Shown here: positions 16,613 through 25,324 of the stretch, in pieces
Numbering within the stretch: position 1 is the first letter of the stretch
Layout: every line of letters begins with the position of its first letter
Position numbers and translations under genes: made by a program
The notes under the pieces: model-generated
Databases searched by the model: none
The model's input: only the letters and a program-made list of their open reading frames with translations
What the model was told of the DNA's origin: nothing
DNA from: an uncultured Bacteroidales bacterium
GTDB lineage: Bacteria; Bacteroidota; Bacteroidia; Bacteroidales; P3
Direction: 5' to 3'
NCBI GenBank assembly: GCA_905233475.1
Contig: CAJOEN010000003.1
Span: forward strand, 1-64,000
Length of the DNA stretch: 64,000 bases

Positions 16613-17986
16613 ATGGCCAAGCAAAAAGTCATCTACTACTGTCAGAACTGCGGGGCGCAATCGTCGTCGTGGCTGGGCAAATGTCCGCAATGCGGCAGCT
16701 GGAACTCCTTTGTGGAGGAAATAGTGAAACACGACACCGACAGCGGCAGTCAATGGAGCAAGACCTCCAAAGCCGCGCAGCAGAGCAAACCCAAGCTAAT
16801 CAAGGAGATAACCTATAGCGAGGAGGAACGCATAGCCACAAGTTGCGCCGAATTCGACAGGGTGCTTGGAGGAGGCTTGGTGAAAGGGTCGCTGGTGCTT
16901 ATCGGCGGCGAACCGGGAATAGGCAAATCCACACTGCTTTTGCAAGTGGCATTACTTATTAAGAATCAGAGAGTTCTGTATGTCAGCGGCGAGGAGAGCG
17001 AACAGCAGATACGCATGCGCGCCGAACGCATACACAAGGACAACGACACCTGCTACATAGTGTCCGAGACCTCTACACAACAGATTTTCCAACACATCGA
17101 AACGGTGAAACCCGACATTGTTGTGGTGGATTCCATTCAGACAATTTCAACCGACAGCATAGAGTCATCGGCGGGAAGCATATCGCAAATACGCGAGTGC
17201 ACCGCTGAGTTTCAGCGTTTTGCAAAGACCACAGGCGTTCCGGTGATACTTATCGGACACATCACCAAGGACGGCAGCCTGGCCGGACCAAAAATAATGG
17301 AGCATATCGTGGACTGCGTGCTTCAGTTCGAAGGCGACCGCAACTACGGCTACCGCATACTGCGCTCCATGAAAAACCGTTTCGGCTCCACGTCGGAGTT
17401 AGGTATTTTCGAGATGCAAAGCTCTGGTTTACGCGAAGTTAGCAATCCGTCGGAGATACTTCTCTCGCAGCACGACCCCGACCTTAGCGGCACGGCAATT
17501 TCCGCCACTTTGGAAGGCATGAGGCCAATGCTTATCGAGGTGCAGGCCCTTGTGAGCTCGGCAGTGTACGGCACTCCGCAACGCTCGGCAACGGGTTTCG
17601 ACCTGCGACGGCTGTCGATGCTGCTGGCCGTGCTGGAAAAACGCTGCGGATTCAAGCTGGGAGCCAAGGACGTGTTCCTCAACATCGCCGGTGGAATAAA
17701 GGTTTACGACCCGGCCATCGATTTGGCGGTGGTAACGTCGGTGCTGTCGTCGAATCTGGATATGCCGCTTTCGCAAAAGGACTGCTTTGCGGCGGAGATA
17801 GGACTTTCGGGCGAGGTGCGGCCGATAAACCGTGTGGAACAACGTATCTCGGAAGCACAAAAGATTGGTTTTGAGCGTATTTTCATCTCAAAATACAACG
17901 CCAAAGGCATCGACAAAACGAAATACAACATCGAAATTGTGGAATGTGCCACAATAGAGAACGTTTTTCGCAAGCTGTTTGCGTAA
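16613..17986 (+). CDS. radA: DNA repair protein RadA
   Basis: RecA-like branch-migration ATPase/helicase that processes recombination intermediates. The 457-aa protein has all hallmarks: zinc finger Cys10, Cys13, Cys24, Cys27, Walker A GGEPGIGKST, the RadA-specific KNRFG motif (MKNRFGSTSE), and a C-terminal Lon-like domain (about 290-457). Convergent with comEC: only 4 bp lie between the two stop codons, and I see no terminator hairpin there. Confidence 0.95.
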   Translation: MAKQKVIYYCQNCGAQSSSWLGKCPQCGSWNSFVEEIVKHDTDSGSQWSKTSKAAQQSKPKLIKEITYSEEERIATSCAEFDRVLGGGLVKGSLVLIGGEPGIGKSTLLLQVALLIKNQRVLYVSGEESEQQIRMRAERIHKDNDTCYIVSETSTQQIFQHIETVKPDIVVVDSIQTISTDSIESSAGSISQIRECTAEFQRFAKTTGVPVILIGHITKDGSLAGPKIMEHIVDCVLQFEGDRNYGYRILRSMKNRFGSTSELGIFEMQSSGLREVSNPSEILLSQHDPDLSGTAISATLEGMRPMLIEVQALVSSAVYGTPQRSATGFDLRRLSMLLAVLEKRCGFKLGAKDVFLNIAGGIKVYDPAIDLAVVTSVLSSNLDMPLSQKDCFAAEIGLSGEVRPINRVEQRISEAQKIGFERIFISKYNAKGIDKTKYNIEIVECATIENVFRKLFA

Positions 17987-17990
17987 AAAT

Positions 17991-20177
17991 CTAATTTCCA
18001 ACTACTTCAAACGCCCCGTCCGCAACCACATTGTGGCAAGGGATTTGCAGGGAGTCGCACTGCTGCTGCCACTGCAAGGACTTGTACTGACTATTGTTGG
18101 AGGCTATTATCAATTCCTTGAAATGATATTTCTCAGTCAGTTCCGAGACGTCTTTCAACCTCGGACTGCCTGTAAGTATCACGTAATCCACTGAGGGTAT
18201 GACTTTTGACTTGGTTTTGACGTTTTCGGGTGTTATAAACACAAAGCGAGTCTGGCCAAAGGCACTGAAATTCCCGCTGGAAAAGAAAATATCATCCTTG
18301 TAATTATCTTGGAACAAGATGTTTACACGTTTGTCAGTCATATTCTGCCGCTGATAGCCCTGTGTGGAAAACTCCACCGACTTGGGGTCGGAAACAACAG
18401 CCGAATCGGAAACAAAATAGCTTCGGTTGCCACTGACAAACTCCATAACCAAATGATTACGTGTGGAATACACTATCCACTTGCGTTGGCCTTCCTTTTG
18501 GTTGGACACATAACCGACGTATGCCACAAACACAATGCTCATCGCCATTGCGCTGAACAACGCCCATTTCTTGCGTTTCACCAAAGCGATGGCGTAACCG
18601 AGTATCAACAAGGCTGTTAGCAGCACCATTACCTTGTCGAAATAAAAGTCGGTGATTGTGGCGTGAGGCAATTTCTCCACAAAGGAAGTTACCGAAGTTA
18701 TAGCCGTGATTTCGAGCGAGAGGAGTTTCACAATCCACGCTCCCACAACGGGAACCCACGAAAATGCCACGACAAAAATGACTGTGGCGAGCAGGAATCC
18801 AGCAAAGGGTATCACAGTAACGTTGGCAATGAGGAAATACACGGGAAACTGGTGGAAATAGTAGAAAGTGAGCGGCAGAGTGGCCACCTGCGCGGCTATG
18901 GAAACACACGACAGCTCCCAAATTTTCTGCACAATCCAAAGGATGGAGTTGATAATGATTTCGAGTGTCCTGGCGATGACTTTACCCACGCCACTACTTG
19001 CAAACTCTTGATTCCATGAGTTTTGACATTTTTCGGCAATCTTCAGTTTTTCGGGAATGGTTATCAGTTGCTTAATCCGCGGTTGAAGCACAACTATGCC
19101 CACCACGCCGAGATACGACAGCTGGAACCCGACATCAAACAACAACAACGGCCTGAAAACCAATAGCAAAAACGCCGAGGAAGCCAAGTTATTGTAAAAG
19201 CTGGCTCGAGTGAAAAACATCTCCCCTATTGTGATGAGGGTAAACATAGTGGCCGCACGCTGAATGGATGGTGCCAAGCCGGTGATGATGGCGAAAAACC
19301 ACAGTACCACGAGTTGCACAAAGCCACGTATCATCCTGTTACGGCGCGAGTTACCCATCCAAAAGAACATATAGCCGATGAACATGAAAATGATGCCGAG
19401 ATGCAGTCCAGAGATGCTGAGGAAGTGGGCTATGCCGGCGTTTGAAAAACTCTTCTGCGTCTCCTCGTCAATCTCCTCGTCCCAGCCGAGAAGCAGAGCT
19501 GAAGCAATGCCTTGCTCATTTTTCGAGAGGCCGCTGTTTTTTATCAAATCTATCATATTGGCTCTCAGCGAATAAGCCAAAGAGTAGATACTTTTCTCCG
19601 ACGACGGCTCTATGATGCGGTATTGGTCGGAAGATAGGTACGACTGATAGTAAATATCCTTGCGCTGTAGATATTCCTTATAGTCGAACTGACAGGGATT
19701 TTGCGGAGGGGCGACCTCCTTCAACTGAGTATAAACCAGAAGTTTATCGCCATAATGAAGTTGTTTGGACAGAGTGTCCTTATGAAAAAACAGCATCGCT
19801 TTTCCCGAAACAGCGTGCCAGCCCGCAGAGTCCTTGATTTTAAGCACCTCCGCCTTGGTTTTGACAGTTTTTACGGACTGAGTCGGCATATCTTTGATTA
19901 CCACCTCGGCCCAGCAATACTTTTCGCCGACATATTGTGAAAAATCGTTGCCCGTGCGTTGCATAAAATGCACGGAAACAACAGAATAGCCCACAAAAGC
20001 AAAACACAGGCCGAATACCACGGCATACCAAGGAGTACGTTTAAGATGGTAATAAGCCAAGTAAAACATAGCCGTCAGAAAAACCGCCAATCCACCGATT
20101 ATAACCCATTGGTTATGCGACGGATATAAATATCCAAGCACAATTCCCGCCATAAAGGGGAAAATCAGTTTCAACAT
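17991..20177 (-). CDS. comEC: ComEC/Rec2-family DNA uptake channel protein
   Basis: Inner-membrane protein of 728 aa that would carry single-stranded DNA across the membrane in natural transformation. An N-terminal DUF4131-type region (1-180) with two membrane helices is followed by the competence core with the hallmark ISGLHLGI near residue 250 and about ten hydrophobic segments. The C-terminal 150 residues align in position with the metallo-beta-lactamase domain of other ComEC proteins but I see no HxHxDH metal motif, so that domain looks degenerate, as in other Bacteroidota. The ATG at 20177 is preferred over a TTG four codons upstream. Confidence 0.88.
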   Translation of the reverse strand: MLKLIFPFMAGIVLGYLYPSHNQWVIIGGLAVFLTAMFYLAYYHLKRTPWYAVVFGLCFAFVGYSVVSVHFMQRTGNDFSQYVGEKYCWAEVVIKDMPTQSVKTVKTKAEVLKIKDSAGWHAVSGKAMLFFHKDTLSKQLHYGDKLLVYTQLKEVAPPQNPCQFDYKEYLQRKDIYYQSYLSSDQYRIIEPSSEKSIYSLAYSLRANMIDLIKNSGLSKNEQGIASALLLGWDEEIDEETQKSFSNAGIAHFLSISGLHLGIIFMFIGYMFFWMGNSRRNRMIRGFVQLVVLWFFAIITGLAPSIQRAATMFTLITIGEMFFTRASFYNNLASSAFLLLVFRPLLLFDVGFQLSYLGVVGIVVLQPRIKQLITIPEKLKIAEKCQNSWNQEFASSGVGKVIARTLEIIINSILWIVQKIWELSCVSIAAQVATLPLTFYYFHQFPVYFLIANVTVIPFAGFLLATVIFVVAFSWVPVVGAWIVKLLSLEITAITSVTSFVEKLPHATITDFYFDKVMVLLTALLILGYAIALVKRKKWALFSAMAMSIVFVAYVGYVSNQKEGQRKWIVYSTRNHLVMEFVSGNRSYFVSDSAVVSDPKSVEFSTQGYQRQNMTDKRVNILFQDNYKDDIFFSSGNFSAFGQTRFVFITPENVKTKSKVIPSVDYVILTGSPRLKDVSELTEKYHFKELIIASNNSQYKSLQWQQQCDSLQIPCHNVVADGAFEVVGN

Positions 20178-20201
20178 CGGTGCTTTCAAAGCGAAAAAGG
20201 T

Positions 20202-21062
20202 TTATTGTTTGTACAAAGTACTGTAAGCAAGCTCGGCGGCTTCGGAATTGGGCAAACAAGCTAATTGGAAAATAGGACATTGTTTCAACACAATATCCAA
20301 AAAATCAATGATTTTAGGTAGATAAAAATCGCTGTACGAAAATGAGGGAGGTGTTGAAGGTTGTAAAGCCGCAAAAGCCTGAAAAACACTTAGTTTAGTT
20401 ATAATATTCTGTTTCGCCTGTTGCAGTCGCACAAAGGCATTGACCGGAAACCCTATATTGTGGTAGCATGGTGTTTTTCCACTCCACGGAGAACCATATA
20501 CCATAATGCGGTCGTCCTCGACTGCCAAAACAGGACTGTCGTCGTTCAGTAGTTTAGACCCATTTATATTATTGAGCCACAGACGAGTATGCGTACTTTT
20601 TCCTGTTCCGGATTCACCCAAGAAAAGATTGGCTTTGCCATTGCAAACAATTGTAGACGAATGAATTGCCATTAGTTTATGCGGAACGGCAAAAAGATTA
20701 AAAGCAAACCAAAGAGCATAGCGCAAAACATTGGTATCGGTGGTGTATGTGGCGGCAATAGTATTGTCGCCACGGTTGTAGTGCAGACGAAATACCTCTA
20801 TTTTTGTTTCCCGCTCAATTATCTGCAAAACATCCGTTTTTTCGGTACAACCATAATGGCAGTCATACTGCTCAAAATCAAAAACATGCAGAACAACAAA
20901 GTCTATAGATTGTAGATTGTGGACAAGATTTACAGTCCATTCCGATGGCTGTTCTGTACGGAAAACACTGAAACCATGAATTTTAGACATAACCACCCCT
21001 ACACCATCACCACTGACGGAGAGGACGTGTCCGGCTATCCGATACGAAACAGTTTCGTTCAT
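20202..21062 (-). CDS. HPr-kinase-like (PEP-carboxykinase-fold) protein of the radical SAM locus
   Basis: A 286-aa protein with a P-loop of the HprK type (LFLGESGTGKSTHTRLW, about 155-171), a downstream LLNDDSPVLAVE block equivalent to the HprK acidic motif, and GSPWSGKTP. Proteins of this family accompany PqqD-like proteins and peptide-modifying enzymes in several RiPP loci, where some phosphorylate a serine of the product. The start at 21062 is chosen because it lies 11 bp after the PqqD stop and leaves the domain whole; an ATG at 21113 would overlap the PqqD gene by 40 bp. Last gene of the radical SAM operon. Substrate unknown. Confidence 0.72.
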   Translation of the reverse strand: MNETVSYRIAGHVLSVSGDGVGVVMSKIHGFSVFRTEQPSEWTVNLVHNLQSIDFVVLHVFDFEQYDCHYGCTEKTDVLQIIERETKIEVFRLHYNRGDNTIAATYTTDTNVLRYALWFAFNLFAVPHKLMAIHSSTIVCNGKANLFLGESGTGKSTHTRLWLNNINGSKLLNDDSPVLAVEDDRIMVYGSPWSGKTPCYHNIGFPVNAFVRLQQAKQNIITKLSVFQAFAALQPSTPPSFSYSDFYLPKIIDFLDIVLKQCPIFQLACLPNSEAAELAYSTLYKQ

Positions 21063-21073
21063 GATTTCAAGGT

Positions 21074-21340
21074 TCAGTCGAAGATATGATGTGATGCCAA
21101 CAGGCTTATCCATTCCTCGGAATCATGCAAAGCAACGGTTTCATCAACCTCGTATTCCGAAAGGAGCAATTTTGCAACATCTTCAGTATCAAAATCCTTA
21201 CCCTCCAACTGATTCCAAAGCCATGCCGAAGTTTCGTTAAGAACCATGAGTTTGGAAGTATCCTTATCCACTACTCCCGGCATAAAAATCACGTTTTCGC
21301 CCGCAAGGGAGCGAAGCCTAAATTTTGGATTTATTTTCAT
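21074..21340 (-). CDS. PqqD-like peptide-binding protein (RRE fold)
   Basis: An 88-aa protein with the PqqD pattern: a short beta hairpin region, then LMVLNETSAWLWNQLEGKDFDTEDVAKLLLSEYEVDE, the N-E-x-x-x-x-L-W helix being diagnostic. PqqD-type domains (RiPP recognition elements) hold the precursor peptide for its modifying enzymes. Its ATG overlaps the radical SAM stop by 4 bp, so the two are translationally coupled and its partner is most likely that enzyme. Confidence 0.8.
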   Translation of the reverse strand: MKINPKFRLRSLAGENVIFMPGVVDKDTSKLMVLNETSAWLWNQLEGKDFDTEDVAKLLLSEYEVDETVALHDSEEWISLLASHHIFD

Positions 21341-22410
21341 TTGTATCTTGTTTCAGTTATTCTTTTCAGATGGCATACCATAAGATTGCCGTCTTCGTCG
21401 CGGAGGTGCATGCCACTGCCTTCGCAGTAGCGAAACATCTCACAATCGGCACATTGATCTTTTTTCATCCAACTGCGGTTGCGATAATTTTGGAACCTGT
21501 TTTCCCACACGTCCCAAAAATTGTCCTTGTAGATGTTTCCCTGATAGTATTTTCCTCGAATGCTGGTGCATGCTGAAATACTACCGTCGATAAGCACCGA
21601 AGCCACCGAAATGCCGGCATTGCACTGGTAATAATAGTCGCGTACTACACCTTCGTATTCTCCCAAAAATCCCTCACAGCCGTATGAAGCGTGTATGCGT
21701 CCCTCCTCGCGGGTACGTTTTATAAATTCCATAAGCTGAACAAATTGGTCATTGGCTACTTGTAGCTCGGGAAATTCTTTAGCCCTGCCCATAGGTGTTA
21801 TGGTAAACAAGCGCCAATCCTTAACGCCAAGCGATATAAGGTATTCCTTGAAGTCGTCGAGTGTGTCGATGGTTTTTTGGTTTACGCAAGTGATGATGTC
21901 CCACTTTATGTTGGGTGTACGGGCAATCATTTTTATTGCCTCGCTTGCACGCTTAAAACTGTTGTCGTGTCCTCTCATCCAGTTGTGAGCCTCTTCGAAC
22001 CCATCCAAACTTATTGATATTGAGCGCAATCCAGCGTTAAGCAATCTATTAAAACGTTCCTGCGTAAGGGCAAGGCCGTTGCTTACCATTCCCCAAGGGA
22101 ATTCACGTTTGTAAAACTCCCTGCCGCACTGCTCCAAATCGTCGCGCATAAGGGGTTCGCCGCCCGAAACAATAATAAGTAGTCTGTGGTGGTCCACCTC
22201 GGGAGGAAGACTGTCGAGGACTTTCAGAAAATCTTCCAACGGCATATCGGGAGTGAGTTCCTCGGTTTTGCAGTCGCTGCCACAATGCTTGCAACGCAGA
22301 TTACAACGCAGCGTTGATTCCCAAAACAACTGTCGCAACGGATGTAGTTTTTTGCTGTTGTTACGCATTTTGCGTACTGTTTCGAGAATGATACGCTGTC
22401 TCAGTTTCAT
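21337..22410 (-). CDS. Radical SAM/SPASM maturase of an rSAM/lipoprotein system
   Basis: A 357-aa radical SAM enzyme: the [4Fe-4S] motif CNLRCKHC near residue 36-43, the SAM-binding GGEP and the following SNG and SISLDG blocks, and a C-terminal SPASM domain with Cys residues for auxiliary clusters (CNAG..., SACTSIRG, CADCEMFRYCEGSGMHLRD, MVC). This fits the Bacteroidales family that pairs with small lipoproteins (TIGR04133/TIGR04134 as I recall them). Two such lipoproteins lie just upstream in the same direction, and PqqD-like and HprK-like genes follow, so it likely modifies one or both lipoproteins in the cytoplasm before export. Confidence 0.85.
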   Translation of the reverse strand: MKLRQRIILETVRKMRNNSKKLHPLRQLFWESTLRCNLRCKHCGSDCKTEELTPDMPLEDFLKVLDSLPPEVDHHRLLIIVSGGEPLMRDDLEQCGREFYKREFPWGMVSNGLALTQERFNRLLNAGLRSISISLDGFEEAHNWMRGHDNSFKRASEAIKMIARTPNIKWDIITCVNQKTIDTLDDFKEYLISLGVKDWRLFTITPMGRAKEFPELQVANDQFVQLMEFIKRTREEGRIHASYGCEGFLGEYEGVVRDYYYQCNAGISVASVLIDGSISACTSIRGKYYQGNIYKDNFWDVWENRFQNYRNRSWMKKDQCADCEMFRYCEGSGMHLRDEDGNLMVCHLKRITETRYK

Positions 22411-22428
22411 TGGAAAAATGATTTGTAT

Positions 22429-22740
22429 TTATTTCTTTTCCTCAATAAGTTCGAATTTTGCGGGAGGAACGCCATAAAGCGTTTTTACTTCCGGCTGTCC
22501 TTCATTGTCGAAAACAGGCTTTCGTTTTTCCTTGGTTTTTGTGTTTGTGTCGGCAGGTTGCTCGGGTTCAAACCTTACGGGTGGTGGACCATACAGTAGC
22601 GGACGGGGCTCCTCGTCCTTTATGCTCTGAGGTTGTTCGGGTTGCCCTATCGGATCGGAAATAACTTTTTTGCTACATCCCATCAAGGTTAGAACTCCAG
22701 CCAAAGCCATGTTTGAAAGTATAAGGATTCGTTTTTTCAT
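22429..22740 (-). CDS. Small lipoprotein with two YGxPxxxF motifs, candidate radical SAM substrate
   Basis: A 103-aa lipoprotein (lipobox TLMGC, Cys22) with almost no predicted fold: the mature part is rich in Pro, Glu, Lys and Gln. It carries LYGPPPVRFE (Tyr50-Phe57) and, as its last ordered element, LYGVPPAKFE (Tyr89-Phe96), i.e. the same Y-G-x-P-x-x-x-F pattern seen twice in the neighbouring lipoprotein. Its stop is 18 bp before the radical SAM start. I infer that the repeated motif is the site recognised or altered by the maturase. Confidence 0.75.
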   Translation of the reverse strand: MKKRILILSNMALAGVLTLMGCSKKVISDPIGQPEQPQSIKDEEPRPLLYGPPPVRFEPEQPADTNTKTKEKRKPVFDNEGQPEVKTLYGVPPAKFELIEEKK

Positions 22741-22909
22741 TGTTAGTAATTTATATCAGCAATAACTATTTTTGTGGAAAAATATTATCTATAACTATTT
22801 TTCCGCTCTCATCTATTTTTTCCAATGTTGTCGGTGTTGCTTTTGACTGTGGCAACATTTTATATAAGTAACATATTTTGCGAAGATGTATTGTTTACTT
22901 CCTTTTCAT

Positions 22910-23368
22910 TCATTTGTTTTTCTCTTTCAAGGTTTTTGTTACTGTGCCTCGGCCAACACCCATATTCCATTCTCCACTACGGCCGGAGTAAATTAAAGGC
23001 ACATCGGCGGTGTCGTTTTGGTAGCTGCCATTGGCAGAACCATCTATGTCGTTGAAATACAGTTTTATAGTATCCATCGGATACACACCGTTTGTACGCA
23101 ATACAAAATTGCCATTCTCATCGGTATAGACAGTATCGCCCGACTTATATTTCGGATGTATTACCTGTATGTTTTGTATTGGCTGGCTTGCTCCGTTCTG
23201 CACATGGCCATTTATTTCTGTATATTCGGAATATGGAGAACCGTATTCGGCTCGGAAATCATCATACGGGGGACCATATTCATCAGGCTGTTCGCAGCTC
23301 GACACTCCGAACAATGCCAAAATTGAGGCAAGTATGGCGTTGGAGATTTTGAGTATTTGTCTTTTCAT
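22910..23368 (-). CDS. Radical SAM-associated lipoprotein with tandem YGxPxxx(F/Y) motifs
   Basis: A 152-aa lipoprotein (MKRQILKISNAILASILALF, lipobox GVSSC, Cys25) of the rSAM-associated lipoprotein type, whose N-terminus (KRxxLKxSN, LALFGVSSC) is itself conserved in that family. Directly after the Cys come YGPPYDDF (31-38) and YGSPYSEY (42-49), then a carboxypeptidase-regulatory-like domain (51-110). The start at 23368 rather than 23389 is supported by a -7 box at 23387-23394. First gene of a probable five-gene operon ending with the HprK-like gene; a 169-bp spacer separates it from the second lipoprotein. Confidence 0.8.
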   Translation of the reverse strand: MKRQILKISNAILASILALFGVSSCEQPDEYGPPYDDFRAEYGSPYSEYTEINGHVQNGASQPIQNIQVIHPKYKSGDTVYTDENGNFVLRTNGVYPMDTIKLYFNDIDGSANGSYQNDTADVPLIYSGRSGEWNMGVGRGTVTKTLKEKNK

Positions 23369-23386
23369 AATATTTTTTTTATACAA

Positions 23387-23394
23387 CAAAGATA
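23387..23394 (-). promoter_or_regulatory. -7 box of the radical SAM/lipoprotein operon (TATCTTTG)
   Basis: Exact TAnnTTTG on the minus strand, 18 bp before the ATG at 23368. It would place the transcript start downstream of the alternative ATG at 23389, so it decides the start. Confidence 0.6.
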
Positions 23395-23441
23395 GGAATC
23401 CACAAGGGGTTTCCTACCTTTGTCAAAATATTGTATGTTAA

Positions 23442-23957
23442 TTAGTTCAGATTAACGTTTTCCAGTTCGCGTTTGATAAACTCGTTGGCACTTTCTTTGC
23501 TGCGGAGCTCCTGTTTCAGGATTTTCTCGGCCATCTCGATGGAGAGTGTGGCAATTTGGTTTTTCAGGTCGTGGATAGCCTGAAGTTTTTCGTAGTTGAT
23601 ATTTTCGCGAGCGGTTTCCACAATGCGGTCGGCTTCGGCTGTAGCTTTGGTTCGGGCATCTTCGATAATCTGCTCGCTGGCCATGCGTGCGTTGCGCAAC
23701 ATTTCGTCGCGTTCCTGTTTGGCCTGCACAAGAAGCTCTTCGTTGTGTGCCTCAAGGTGTTTCATCTCTTCGCGAGCCTTGTCGGCGGCGGTAAGAGCGT
23801 CTTTTATAGCTATTTCACGGTCTATCAGCGATTTAAGTATTATAGGCCAACCGAATTTTGCCAAAATAAACACAAGAATGGCAAACGTTAATGTTGTCCA
23901 AACTATTGTACCCAGTCCCGGGGTTATAAGTGAACTTGAAAGTAATGGAATGTTCAT
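23442..23957 (-). CDS. atpF: ATP synthase F0 subunit b
   Basis: Peripheral-stalk subunit of the F-type ATP synthase, 171 aa: one N-terminal membrane helix (about 14-36, IVWTTLTFAILVFILAKFGWP, with the typical FGWPII) and a long charged coiled coil (ADKAREEMKHLEAHNEELL ... ARTKATAEADRIVETARENI). It follows atpE on the same strand. The usual downstream neighbours atpH and atpA are absent; the next gene is the radical SAM lipoprotein. Confidence 0.92.
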   Translation of the reverse strand: MNIPLLSSSLITPGLGTIVWTTLTFAILVFILAKFGWPIILKSLIDREIAIKDALTAADKAREEMKHLEAHNEELLVQAKQERDEMLRNARMASEQIIEDARTKATAEADRIVETARENINYEKLQAIHDLKNQIATLSIEMAEKILKQELRSKESANEFIKRELENVNLN

Positions 23958-24082
23958 TTCGAATATATCTTTTTTATTTTACTTAACCTTATAAGTTTTT
24001 GAATTTCAAAATTTTCAGGGACTGCAACCAATCGTGGCAATCCCTGAAAAAATTTACCTTGGGTTTAAATACTGTTTTTCCC

Positions 24083-24337
<255 letters not shown>

Positions 24338-24390
24338 TTAATTTAAAAATTTATACTTATGTTTTATCAGTTTTTTCGATTTACAAACGG

Positions 24391-24398
24391 CAAATATA
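24391..24398 (-). promoter_or_regulatory. -7 box of atpE-atpF (TATATTTG)
   Basis: Exact TAnnTTTG on the minus strand, 60 bp before the atpE ATG, consistent with atpE-atpF being its own transcription unit. Confidence 0.55.
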
Positions 24399-24578
24399 AC
24401 ATTTTTTCGGCGTTTTTCGACGTTTTTATACGACATTTTTTTCTGTTTTTGATTAAATAGTTGGTTTTTAATGAATTATCCCCTCAAACATTATCATTAA
24501 ATTGTTTTTAAAAAGTAATAAACCACGACCATAACAAAAGTTTTTTCGCTTTTTTGAGCTTCTTTTTGAAAAGAAATG

Positions 24579-24586
24579 TAACTTTG
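24579..24586 (+). promoter_or_regulatory. -7 box of rsmE (TAACTTTG)
   Basis: Exact TAnnTTTG, 28 bp before the ATG at 24614; a TTTG at 24553-24556 could be the -33 element. It excludes the earlier in-frame start at 24554. Confidence 0.55.
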
Positions 24587-24613
24587 CAGAAACAAAAAAT
24601 ACAAATACAACAA

Positions 24614-25315
24614 ATGCATCTGTTTTATATCAGCAATTTAGACAGTGATTTGGTAGAACTCCCAAAGGAGGAATCGCAACACTGCACACGGGTTTTGCGG
24701 CTTACCAACGGCGACGAGATACACCTTGCCGACGGCAATGGGCAGATGTGTCGCGCAAGCATTGTAAATGCCGACGGCAAAGCATGTTTGGTGCGCATTA
24801 CAGACCGCCGGCACGAATATCAGAAACGCGACTACAGGCTACATATAGCAGTGGCACCCACAAAAAATCTCTCGCGCATGGAATGGTTTCTCGAAAAAGC
24901 CGTAGAAATAGGTATCGACGAACTTACGCCCCTTGTATGCGCACACTCCGAACGCGACACCTTAAAAGTAGAGCGATTGGAAAAAATTGCGGTTTCGGCT
25001 ATGAAACAGTCGCTAAAAGCCTACAAACCAACTATTAACGAGCCTGTAAACATCAATAAATTCCTGCAAACACCTGACGACGGGCAAAAGTTTATAGCCT
25101 ACTGCGACGGCGACACCCGAGTATCGCTTAAAGAGGCTTACAAACCACATAGCAACGCTGTGGTGCTTATTGGTCCCGAAGGCGATTTTTCGGCAACGGA
25201 GATAGGGGCGGCATTTGCAGCGGGATATAAACCTATAACACTTGGAAACAGCAGATTACGTACTGAAACAGCAGCATTGGCCACTTGTTTTTTCATCAAT
25301 TTTATGAACGAATAA
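24614..25315 (+). CDS. rsmE: 16S rRNA (uracil1498-N3)-methyltransferase
   Basis: SPOUT-class methyltransferase of 233 aa that methylates U1498 of 16S rRNA. N-terminal PUA-like domain (HCTRVLRLTNGDEIHLADGNG), then the conserved KNLSRMEWFLEKAVEIGIDELTPLVCAHSER segment and the knot motifs LIGPEGDFSATEI and ITLGNSRLRTETAALA that bind SAM. The start at 24614 gives the typical MHLFYIS opening. The nucleotidyltransferase follows after 9 bp. Confidence 0.93.
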   Translation: MHLFYISNLDSDLVELPKEESQHCTRVLRLTNGDEIHLADGNGQMCRASIVNADGKACLVRITDRRHEYQKRDYRLHIAVAPTKNLSRMEWFLEKAVEIGIDELTPLVCAHSERDTLKVERLEKIAVSAMKQSLKAYKPTINEPVNINKFLQTPDDGQKFIAYCDGDTRVSLKEAYKPHSNAVVLIGPEGDFSATEIGAAFAAGYKPITLGNSRLRTETAALATCFFINFMNE

Positions 25316-25324
25316 AAAATTATT

